Shown one piece after another: positions 53,261 through 64,000 of a stretch of 64,000 nucleotides of DNA. The DNA lies in contig NZ_JONH01000015.1 of NCBI RefSeq assembly GCF_000711795.1, forward strand, positions 1 through 64,000. The letters run 5' to 3'. Below the pieces are notes generated by a model. That model saw only the letters and a list, made by a program, of their open reading frames with translations. It did no database searches and was not told the origin of the DNA. Position 1 is the first letter of the stretch. Each line of letters opens with the position of its first letter. The DNA comes from Vibrio pacinii DSM 19139. GTDB lineage: Bacteria > Pseudomonadota > Gammaproteobacteria > Enterobacterales > Vibrionaceae. A program made the position numbers and the translations under genes.

Positions 53261-53827
53261 ATGGCAAATAAGCAAACTGGTTTTACTCTGGTCGAGTTAG
53301 TGGTGGTGATTGTGGTTGTTGGACTACTCGCCGTTGCTGCGCTGCCGCGTTTTCTTGATGTGACCGATGAAGCTAAAAAGGCCAGCATTGAAGGTGTCGC
53401 GGGTGGATACGCGACAGGGGTTTTGTCCGCGCGTGCTCAGTGGGAAGCCGAAGCCAGGCCTTCGCTGAGCATCAATGGTGTTACGCGTAACTCAGTCAAC
53501 TATGATGGCGTCAACTTTTGGCTGACCAGTTCAAATCAAGCTAATGGTAACTTCCGTGATGGTTACCCTTACGCGATCAATAGCGATGACAGTAGTTTTC
53601 CTCTCTCACTGACCGATCAAGCATGCATTGATTTGATGGATAACTTACTGCAAAACCCACCACGAGTGGGGACGATAGCTGACGCTGAAAATAATTCAGA
53701 TATCAAATATACCGCGCAAGCGAACGATGGTGATGCCACTTGTACCTACACACAAAAAGAGGGTAACAGCGATCACCAGTTTGTGTATGAAATTGAAACA
53801 GGTCGTGTGACCGTAACTTTGCAGTAA
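53261..53827 (+). CDS. mshB: MshB, type IV prepilin-like protein
   Basis: A 188-residue prepilin. The peptidase site is QTG/FTLVELVVVIVVVGLLAVAALP, with Glu5 of the mature protein present. DEAKKASIEGVAGGYATGVLSARAQWE is the usual first helix; a cysteine pair (Cys in DQACIDL and ATCTYTQ) may form the D-loop disulfide. A minor pilin beside the major one, mshA, 33 bases downstream. Confidence 0.93.
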   Translation: MANKQTGFTLVELVVVIVVVGLLAVAALPRFLDVTDEAKKASIEGVAGGYATGVLSARAQWEAEARPSLSINGVTRNSVNYDGVNFWLTSSNQANGNFRDGYPYAINSDDSSFPLSLTDQACIDLMDNLLQNPPRVGTIADAENNSDIKYTAQANDGDATCTYTQKEGNSDHQFVYEIETGRVTVTLQ

Positions 53828-53860
53828 CCCTGTAAGCAACCGACATAGAGAGAGTTAACG

Positions 53861-54367
53861 ATGAAAAAACAAAGCGGTTTCACCCTAATTGAATTGGTGG
53901 TGGTGATTGTCATTTTAGGTATTTTAGCGGTCACCGCGGCACCCCGTTTTTTGAATTTGCAGGGTGATGCTCGTGAGGCTTCTTTAGAAGGTCTTCGTGG
54001 AGCAATTTCTGGTGCAATGGGAATTGTATATGGTGGTTCAGCAATAGCTGGGGAAGAGACTCTAGGGCGTGACGAAGCGGATACCGATAACAATACACCT
54101 CCGTTATCCAATGGGGTCAGAACTAGCTTTGGATACCCTATTGCAGACGCAACTGGTATTGGACAAGCTTTAGATTTATCTGATGATTTTGTTGTCCTTC
54201 AAACATCTGCTGATGATGTCGAGCCTGCTTTTATTGACTATGGGTTTAATAACTTTAGTGAACAATGTGTTCGTTACACTGAAGCTGCGAATGCAACAAC
54301 TCCTGCAACTGTTGCTCTCAGAAATGGGGTTGCAGGTGAATCATGTGGTGTGCCTGCTGCAAACTAA
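53861..54367 (+). CDS. mshA: MshA, major pilin of the MSHA type IV pilus
   Basis: A 168-residue prepilin cleaved after SG, giving FTLIELVVVIVILGILAVTAAP with Glu5. The N-terminal helix matches other MshA proteins (PRFLNLQGDAREASLEGLRGAISGAMGIVYG); the remainder is divergent. Cys136 and Cys162 likely form the C-terminal D-loop disulfide. Strong GAGAGAG site before the ATG, and an intrinsic terminator right after the stop, fit its role as the abundant subunit. Codon use in the outer half is more AT-rich than in neighbours. Confidence 0.95.
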   Translation: MKKQSGFTLIELVVVIVILGILAVTAAPRFLNLQGDAREASLEGLRGAISGAMGIVYGGSAIAGEETLGRDEADTDNNTPPLSNGVRTSFGYPIADATGIGQALDLSDDFVVLQTSADDVEPAFIDYGFNNFSEQCVRYTEAANATTPATVALRNGVAGESCGVPAAN

Positions 54368-54371
54368 GTTT

Positions 54372-54397
54372 AAAGGCCAGCCTAGCTGGCCTTTTTC
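54372..54397 (+). terminator. Terminator/attenuator directly after mshA
   Basis: AAAGGCCAGC and GCTGGCCTTT form a 10-bp stem with a 3-base loop, followed by T residues, five bases after the mshA stop. Partial readthrough would lower mshC-Q relative to mshA. Confidence 0.93.
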
Positions 54398-54509
54398 TTC
54401 TCTCAATCCTTTCTATCCAACCCTTCGCAAATTTCCTTGAAAAACAACAGCAATTGAATCGGCTAGGTTATACTTAGTGGTAGTTTTTTGACTTTGATTG
54501 TTGGCGAGT

Positions 54510-54968
54510 ATGACACGCGTTAAAAACACTGGCTTTACATTGGTTGAACTGATTGTGGTGATCATCTTAGTCGCGATCGTCTCGCTCTATGCGGCCAGTC
54601 GCTACATTGGGCGTGGCAGTTTTGCGCCGATGGTCGCGCAAGAGCAGGTCATTTCGGTGATTCGTCAAGTGCAAGTTAATCGTATGCAGTCTAATGGGGC
54701 CAACTCATGCGCTGCCGATAGCAAGACCGCGCTTCGAGTTACCTCAACTTGCCTTGGATCCATTGAGGGCTGCACCCTTGCTAATGCTCAGCGCAGTGAT
54801 TGGGTTTCGATTGACGAGGTTCGCTTCTCTCCAGTATTAAACTGCCTCGAATTCAATTTACTTGGTGAGCCTAGCCAGCGAGTAGAGCTGCAAATTCGTT
54901 CTCAATCCTCAATTTGCGCCGTTAGCATTGAAACCAATGGCTACGTGGCGCAAGGGAGTTGCACTTAA
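54510..54968 (+). CDS. mshC: MshC, minor pseudopilin
   Basis: A 152-residue prepilin: MTRVKNTG/FTLVELIVVIILVAIVSLYA with Glu5. Four or more cysteines in the globular part. The ATG at 54510 is preferred to an upstream TTG. Its stop TAA overlaps the mshD ATG (TAATG). The 142-base gap to mshA contains the attenuator and no obvious consensus promoter. Confidence 0.9.
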   Translation: MTRVKNTGFTLVELIVVIILVAIVSLYAASRYIGRGSFAPMVAQEQVISVIRQVQVNRMQSNGANSCAADSKTALRVTSTCLGSIEGCTLANAQRSDWVSIDEVRFSPVLNCLEFNLLGEPSQRVELQIRSQSSICAVSIETNGYVAQGSCT

Positions 54969-55540
54969 TGCATAGTCGCCAACGAGTATCATCAGGGTTC
55001 ACACTGATTGAAAGTGTGATTGTGATTATCGTTATGGGGTTGGCGATGCTCACCATTGCTAACTTTCTCGTTCCGCAAATCGCACGTTCGGGCGATCCGC
55101 ATTATCAGACTCGCGCGGCCGCTTTAGGTCAAAGTGTGATGACGCAGATTTTGGCGCGCAGTTTTGACCATCATAGTGATTTTCAAGGTGGTTTGGTTCG
55201 TTGCTCATCAAGCGACACAGGCGCGACAGATTGCTCTGCGTTCAACGGTAATAGCCGCAGTCTCCGCATTGATAGCGATCGTGGCGAAACGGATGATAAT
55301 CCTAATCGATATGACGATGTTGATGACTTTATCGGTTGTTGGACGCCAAATGCTACCGCGGGCTGTCACGATCTTAATCATTTAATTGGCGATAGCAATG
55401 GCACCTATCGAAACTTTCGCTTGGATATTACGGTGGCTTATGCCAATGCGTCTGATGCGAGTTTAAAACGAATTTCGTTGACCCTATCAGCCAGTAACCA
55501 CACACCAATTTCGTTTATTGGCTACCGAGGTAACTACTGA
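54968..55540 (+). CDS. mshD: MshD, minor pseudopilin
   Basis: A 190-residue prepilin: the leader MHSRQRVSSG is followed by FTLIESVIVIIVMGLAMLTIA, with Glu5. The domain has Asp-rich segments (IDSDRGETDDNPNRYDDVDDF) that could bind calcium and a Cys-containing GCWTPNATAGCHDLNHL loop. TGATG overlap links it to mshO. GspI/PilV-like position among the tip pilins is inference. Confidence 0.88.
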   Translation: MHSRQRVSSGFTLIESVIVIIVMGLAMLTIANFLVPQIARSGDPHYQTRAAALGQSVMTQILARSFDHHSDFQGGLVRCSSSDTGATDCSAFNGNSRSLRIDSDRGETDDNPNRYDDVDDFIGCWTPNATAGCHDLNHLIGDSNGTYRNFRLDITVAYANASDASLKRISLTLSASNHTPISFIGYRGNY

Positions 55541-56250
55541 TGCGTCAGCGTGGTTTTACCTTAATTGAGATGATTTTAACCATTGTCGTCGGTGGTATTT
55601 TGGTGTTGGGTATTGCCGGATTTGTCGAGTTTGGCGCACGAGGCTACGCCGACACCGTCGATCGTCAACGCTTGCAGACCCAGGCTAAATTTGTGTTAGA
55701 GAAAATGTCTCGTGAAGTGCGCCACGCGGTGCCAAACCTGTTTCGTTCGCAAGATAATTGCGTGTTCTTTTATCCTATTGTGTATTCGGGGTTCTATGCT
55801 ATCTCGAATAATGATATCGAGTTTATTGTCGGTCAGCGAGATGACCTAGATGCAAGCAGTTTTGACAATTTAGCCATGATTATCAACCCTACCACCAATC
55901 TCACTGTACGTGATGATTCATTCTCTTTGACGGGGAGGGTAACGGCCTTAGCCAATCAGGTATTCTCGGTTGCAAATCAAGCCGGTAACCTTAGCAGTGA
56001 ATCGGTCGCCAAGCGGTATTATATCTTTAATCCCAATCAAGAACGCCGCTATTGTATTGCTTCATTGGCAGGTCAAGGCAGAGTTGAAAGAGATGGCGCG
56101 GCCCTGTCAGATTTTGTGGTTAGCGGCGTGTTGGAATACCTGCCAGCCACGGTGCAAAATAATGGCTTAGTGCATACCAATTTAACTTTCGCGCAAAATG
56201 GTGAAACAACTAACTTTGAACAACAGATACAGGTGATCAATGTTCCCTAA
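55540..56250 (+). CDS. mshO: MshO, minor pseudopilin
   Basis: A 236-residue prepilin with the short leader MRQRG followed by FTLIEMILTIVVGGILVLGIAG, Glu5 present. Larger globular domain resembling GspJ/PilW-type minor pilins. Start overlaps the mshD stop by one base, and its end overlaps mshP by 11 bases. Confidence 0.9.
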   Translation: MRQRGFTLIEMILTIVVGGILVLGIAGFVEFGARGYADTVDRQRLQTQAKFVLEKMSREVRHAVPNLFRSQDNCVFFYPIVYSGFYAISNNDIEFIVGQRDDLDASSFDNLAMIINPTTNLTVRDDSFSLTGRVTALANQVFSVANQAGNLSSESVAKRYYIFNPNQERRYCIASLAGQGRVERDGAALSDFVVSGVLEYLPATVQNNGLVHTNLTFAQNGETTNFEQQIQVINVP

Positions 56251-56688
56251 ACGCCAGCGAGGTAACCTCTACATAGTGGTGATATTTGTGCTTGTTGTAA
56301 TGGGCTTTCTTGCTACCGCACTGAGTCGAATAGAATTATCCAACAGTGATGCGCATACCCGTGACGTTCTGGGCACTCAAGCTTGGTTGTTGAGTCACTC
56401 GGTTAACGAGCTAGCCTTGACGCTGTTTTATCCGCTCAGCTCGACAAGCTCTGCAATCGCTGCTCATTGTGATCCTGATGGAAACAGCAATACCGGTGAT
56501 GTGTCCGTTGAGCTGCAAAATCGAGCCAATCAGCTCATCAGTACAGTGGCAAGTTGCCGTAACGTCACGCTAAGTTGTAACGTAAAAGGGCCCCTTGATG
56601 GCGAAACATTTTATCGACTTGAAAGCAGCGTGACTTGTGGTTCAGGGTTATCACAAGTGGTAAGAAGTCAGCAAGTATGGGTGAAGGA

Positions 56689-56692
<4 letters not shown>
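56240..56692 (+). CDS. mshP: MshP, atypical minor pilin
   Basis: A 150-residue protein with a basic leader MFPKRQRG followed by NLYIVVIFVLVVMGFLATALS. It has the hydrophobic helix of pseudopilins but no Glu5 and no FTLIE, like PilX/GspK-type tip subunits. Three or more cysteines occur in the last third (ASCRNVTLSCNVKG, VTCGSG). Overlaps mshO before it and mshQ after it. Confidence 0.88.
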
Positions 56693-61199
<4,507 letters not shown>

Positions 61200-61206
61200 T
61201 CGAATT

Positions 61207-61226
61207 CTCTTGGTGAAAGCCAAGAG
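61207..61226 (+). promoter_or_regulatory. Intercistronic hairpin mreB-mreC
   Basis: CTCTTGG and CCAAGAG form a 7-bp stem with a TGAAAG loop between the genes. No T-run; probably an mRNA processing or stability element. Confidence 0.5.
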
Positions 61227-61251
61227 CAGTAAGATAAGGATCTCATAGTTT

Positions 61252-62121
61252 ATGAAGCCTATTTTTGGCCGGGGACCTTCACTTCAGTTACGCCTATTTT
61301 TTGCCATTATTCTATCAGCCAGCTTTATGCTGGCTGATAGTCGTTTAGGTGCATTTGCTCAAGTGCGTTATTTACTCAATAGCTTAGTTGCGCCGATTCA
61401 GTACTTAGCCGATGTTCCGCGGGTGATGTTTGATGGCGCTTACGAGCGCTTTAACGTACGCCAAGACTATATGGAAAGTACGCGGGTGCTAAAGCGTGAA
61501 GTTCTGCGCCTTAAAAACGATCTGCTACTGCTTGATCAGTATCGTGAAGAGAACCAAAGACTGCGTAAGTTATTGGGTTCATCGTTTATTCGAGATGAGC
61601 GCAAGGTCGTGACGGAAGTAATGGCGGTAGATACCTCACCTTATCGTCACCAAGTTGTTATTGATAAAGGCATGATTGATGGTGTTTACGTTGGCCAACC
61701 TGTGGCGAATGAGAAAGGCATTGTCGGTCAAGTGACCTTTGTTTCGGCGCACAATAGCCGTGTACTGTTACTCACCGATAGCCTGAGTGCGATTCCGGTA
61801 CAAGTGATTCGTAACGACATTCGAGTAATTGCGTCAGGCACGGGAAAAAGCGATCGCATTAACCTTGACCATATCCCGATTAGCCTCGATATCGAAGAGG
61901 GCGATCTGTTAGTCACCTCGGGCTTGGGCGGTATCTATCCTGAAGGTTTTCCGGTGGCACATGTAGCGAAAGTTGAGCGAGATACGGCACGTGAATTTGC
62001 CGTGATTGAGGCCGAACCTGTGGTCGACTTTGAACGTCTGCGTTACCTGTTATTGATCTGGCCAAACGATTCTCGTCAGGAGAAAGTTCAACAAGTATTG
62101 CCTGAGAATCTTGAGGAGTAA
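61252..62121 (+). CDS. mreC: Rod-shape protein MreC
   Basis: A 289-residue inner-membrane protein: one helix near residues 11-30 (LFFAIILSASFMLADS), a periplasmic coiled coil (about 70-110, TRVLKREVLRLKNDLLLLDQYREENQRLRKLL), and two beta domains including YRHQVVIDKGMIDGVYVGQPV and DLLVTSGLGGIYPEGFPVAHV. It activates PBP2 in the elongasome. The segment encoding the helix contains a perfect 12-bp hairpin at 61312-61340. Confidence 0.95.
   Translation: MKPIFGRGPSLQLRLFFAIILSASFMLADSRLGAFAQVRYLLNSLVAPIQYLADVPRVMFDGAYERFNVRQDYMESTRVLKREVLRLKNDLLLLDQYREENQRLRKLLGSSFIRDERKVVTEVMAVDTSPYRHQVVIDKGMIDGVYVGQPVANEKGIVGQVTFVSAHNSRVLLLTDSLSAIPVQVIRNDIRVIASGTGKSDRINLDHIPISLDIEEGDLLVTSGLGGIYPEGFPVAHVAKVERDTAREFAVIEAEPVVDFERLRYLLLIWPNDSRQEKVQQVLPENLEE
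61312..61340 (+). promoter_or_regulatory. Perfect 12-bp hairpin inside the start of mreC
   Basis: CTATCAGCCAGC (61312-61323) pairs without mismatch with GCTGGCTGATAG (61329-61340) around TTTAT. It covers codons 21-30 of mreC, in the membrane-helix segment. No U-tract follows. Such a stable intragenic structure is unusual and may slow translation or guide cleavage of the mreBCD mRNA. Confidence 0.75.
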
Positions 62122-62126
62122 CCGCA

Positions 62127-62615
62127 ATGGCAAATAGTGTACTAAAAGGTAAACTTGTCATTGCTGGCTCGTTTTTGATTGCTCTGACGCTGCAAACTAT
62201 TCCATGGCCAGGCATGTTGGACTTACTGCGTCCGTCATGGTTGCTACTGGTGACCTGTTACTGGGTGCTGGCTCTGCCGCATCGAGTGAATGTTGGTTCA
62301 GCCTTGGTGTTGGGCTTATTGTGGGATTTGCTGCTTGGTTCAACGCTAGGAATTCGCGGCATGATGATGTCGATTGTCATTTATCTGGTCGCGCTCAATT
62401 TCCTCGTTTTACGCAATATGGCCTTGTGGCAGCAAGCGATTGTCATTGGCACGATATCCGTGATGTTGGATATTTTGATCTTTTTCGGCGAATACCTGAT
62501 TCAAGATGTCACATTTAATCCAGTCTCGTTATGGAGCGGTCTAATTAACTGCATTTTGTGGCCGTGGATGTTCTTATTAATGCGTCGGGTACGACGCCAT
62601 TGGCATATTAGATAG
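62127..62615 (+). CDS. mreD: Rod-shape protein MreD
   Basis: A 162-residue inner-membrane protein with five predicted helices. RPSWLLLVTCYWVLALPHRVNVG and LGLLWDLLLGSTLGIRGMMM are typical of MreD; WPWMFLLMRRVRRHW ends it. Third elongasome subunit, starting five bases after mreC. Confidence 0.94.
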   Translation: MANSVLKGKLVIAGSFLIALTLQTIPWPGMLDLLRPSWLLLVTCYWVLALPHRVNVGSALVLGLLWDLLLGSTLGIRGMMMSIVIYLVALNFLVLRNMALWQQAIVIGTISVMLDILIFFGEYLIQDVTFNPVSLWSGLINCILWPWMFLLMRRVRRHWHIR

Positions 62616-62618
62616 AAA

Positions 62619-63179
62619 ATGAAGCAAACACTGATTCTGGCTTCGGCCTCGCCGCGCCGTAAAGAGCTACTGACTCAACTGGGCTATCAGTTTGATGTCA
62701 TCAAAACGGATGTTGAGGAACAGCGCCAATCTGGTGAAGGCGCTTACAACTACGTTGCGCGATTATCGCAAGACAAAGCAAGAGCGGCGGTGAAGCTGCA
62801 GCCAGATTCGGTAGTGATTGGCTCTGATACGATTGTCGTCTGCGATGAGAAGGTATTGGAAAAGCCGGATGATTTAGCGCATGCTAAACAGATGCTGATG
62901 ATGCTTTCAGATCGAGCACATCAAGTGATGACAGCCGTGACTGTCATGACTAAAGAGATTCAAGAGACTGTGGTTGTGACCACAGACGTATGGTTTAAAC
63001 CCTTGTCAGAGCAAGAAATAGAACAATATTGGCAAACGGGTGAGCCATGCGATAAAGCTGGTAGTTATGGAATTCAAGGTCTCGGTGGACGATTTGTCAC
63101 TCGGATTGAAGGTAGTTATTACGCCGTCGTCGGCTTGCCTCTCTATGAAACTGACCAGCTCTTGCACAAATTCTTATAA
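62619..63179 (+). CDS. maf: Maf family nucleotide pyrophosphatase (YhdE type)
   Basis: A 186-residue dTTP/UTP pyrophosphatase. ILASASPRRKELLTQLGYQF is the Maf start with the SASPRR motif, IGSDTIVVCDEKVLEKPDD holds the catalytic Asp, and QGLGGRFVTRIEGSYYAVVGLPL is the C-terminal motif. The E. coli homologue YhdE also sits between mreD and rng. Limits modified nucleotides and can arrest division when overproduced. Confidence 0.94.
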   Translation: MKQTLILASASPRRKELLTQLGYQFDVIKTDVEEQRQSGEGAYNYVARLSQDKARAAVKLQPDSVVIGSDTIVVCDEKVLEKPDDLAHAKQMLMMLSDRAHQVMTAVTVMTKEIQETVVVTTDVWFKPLSEQEIEQYWQTGEPCDKAGSYGIQGLGGRFVTRIEGSYYAVVGLPLYETDQLLHKFL

Positions 63180-63198
63180 TTATTTTTGAGGTGCGCTC

Positions 63199-64000
63199 AT
63201 GAGTGCAGAGTTGTTGATCAACGTGACCCCGAGTGAAACTCGTGTGGCCATGATTGAAGGGGGAGCCCTTCAAGAAATCCACGTCGAACGTGAAGCAAAG
63301 CGCGGTATTGTTGGAAATATCTATAAAGGTAAAGTCAGTCGAGTGCTACCGGGTATGCAGGCGGCTTTTGTTGATATCGGTTTAGAAAAAGCCGCTTTTT
63401 TACATGCTTCCGATATTGTCCCGCATACTGAATGTGTCGCAGAGAACGAAAAGCAGCAGTTTCAAGTGCGTGATATTTCAGAGTTAGTTCGTCAAGGGCA
63501 AGATATCGTCGTGCAAGTGGTTAAAGATCCACTCGGCACCAAAGGTGCCCGGTTAACCACGGACATCACCTTGCCTTCACGCTATTTGGTGTTTATGCCC
63601 GGGGCAAGCCATGTTGGGGTCTCTCAGCGTATCGAAAGTGAAGGTGAACGCAACCGCTTGAAGAAAGTGGTCGGCAAGTATTGTGATGAAGATGGTGGCT
63701 TTATTATTCGCACCGCTGCAGAAGGCGCTGACGACAAAGAGCTTTCTCAAGATGCCGCATTTCTTAAGCGTTTATGGTCAAAAGTCAATGAACGTCGCAG
63801 CAAGTACAAAACCCGTTCTGCCTTATATGGTGAGCTTGGTTTATCACAGCGTATCTTGCGTGATTTTGTTGGCACCGAATTAAATAAGATCTTAGTCGAT
63901 TCACGCCAAGAATTTGAAAACCTCAAAGAGTTTACTTCTGAGTATGTTCCTGAACTGACGGACAAGCTTGAGCTTTACGAAGGTGATAAACCGATCTTCG
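63199..64000 (+). CDS. rng: Ribonuclease G, N-terminal part (cut by window end)
   Basis: The last 802 bases are an open frame starting MSAELLINVTPSETRVAMIEGG, the RNase G start. The S1 RNA-binding domain (about 36-125) includes GNIYKGKVSRVLPGMQAAFVDIG and is followed by the 5'-sensor/RNase H-like region (RLTTDITLPSRYLVFMPG, HVGVSQRIES). The endonuclease matures 16S rRNA 5' ends and decays some mRNAs. GAGGTGCG precedes the ATG. The DNase I-like catalytic domain is outside the window. Confidence 0.95.
   Translation, partial: MSAELLINVTPSETRVAMIEGGALQEIHVEREAKRGIVGNIYKGKVSRVLPGMQAAFVDIGLEKAAFLHASDIVPHTECVAENEKQQFQVRDISELVRQGQDIVVQVVKDPLGTKGARLTTDITLPSRYLVFMPGASHVGVSQRIESEGERNRLKKVVGKYCDEDGGFIIRTAAEGADDKELSQDAAFLKRLWSKVNERRSKYKTRSALYGELGLSQRILRDFVGTELNKILVDSRQEFENLKEFTSEYVPELTDKLELYEGDKPIF

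Overview
This window is chromosomal DNA of a Vibrio species. The evidence is gene order: tuf-bfd-bfr, the rpsF-priB-rpsR-rplI cluster, dnaB-alr, tamAB, uvrA-galU-qstR-ssb, the full mannose-sensitive haemagglutinin (MSHA) pilus locus, and mreBCD-maf-rng all follow one another as in Vibrio chromosome 1. I cannot name the species from sequence alone. I found no rRNA, tRNA, CRISPR array, prophage or intact insertion sequence. Both ends are cut: the tuf gene at the left and rng at the right.

Layout. 1-3.1 kb: end of EF-Tu; a Fur box ahead of bacterioferritin and its ferredoxin; then the ribosomal protein/primosome operon, whose leader carries a probable S6:S18 autoregulatory RNA. 3.1-9.2 kb: a DUF481 outer-membrane protein, dnaB, alr, yjbQ, a palindromic miniature repeat, and pgi. 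9.2-14.0 kb: a conserved protein of unknown function, an unlisted 34-residue membrane peptide, and a leftward zinc operon of the zrg type. That operon has a His/Asp/Asn-repeat periplasmic protein, an ABC ATPase, an FtsX/MacB-like permease and a DUF3299 protein, behind a perfect 33-bp Zur palindrome. 14-22 kb: ytfJ/ytfK, msrA, the TamA-TamB translocation module, ytfP and a small lipoprotein. 22-29 kb: fbp, mpl-ubiX, and the thiamine transporter thiBPQ under a TPP riboswitch. 29-36 kb: darP and pmbA, lysC under a lysine riboswitch with a visible attenuator, a class-V aminotransferase, and a PglL-type O-oligosaccharyltransferase. 36-41.6 kb: uvrA (LexA box), galU, the competence regulator qstR, and ssb.

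41.7-60 kb: csrD (mshH) followed by mshI-J-K-L-M-N-E-G-F (assembly machinery), then mshB-A-C-D-O-P-Q (pilins and tip-like proteins). Many genes overlap or are separated by a few bases. A terminator directly after mshA would keep the major pilin in excess over the minor pilins. MshE carries two MshEN-type cyclic-di-GMP motifs. CsrD has degenerate GGDEF and EAL domains. 60-64 kb: mreBCD, maf and the start of rng.

Most genes are ordinary core genes. The points most worth a second look are the zinc operon and its repeats, the 34-residue peptide with its palindromic upstream site, several unassigned palindromes in divergent promoters, a very strong hairpin inside the start of mreC, exact short tandem repeats (nine copies of a 7-mer after darP), the low-complexity linker in MshL, the large MshQ protein, and the O-glycosylation enzyme in the same neighbourhood as a type IV pilus.
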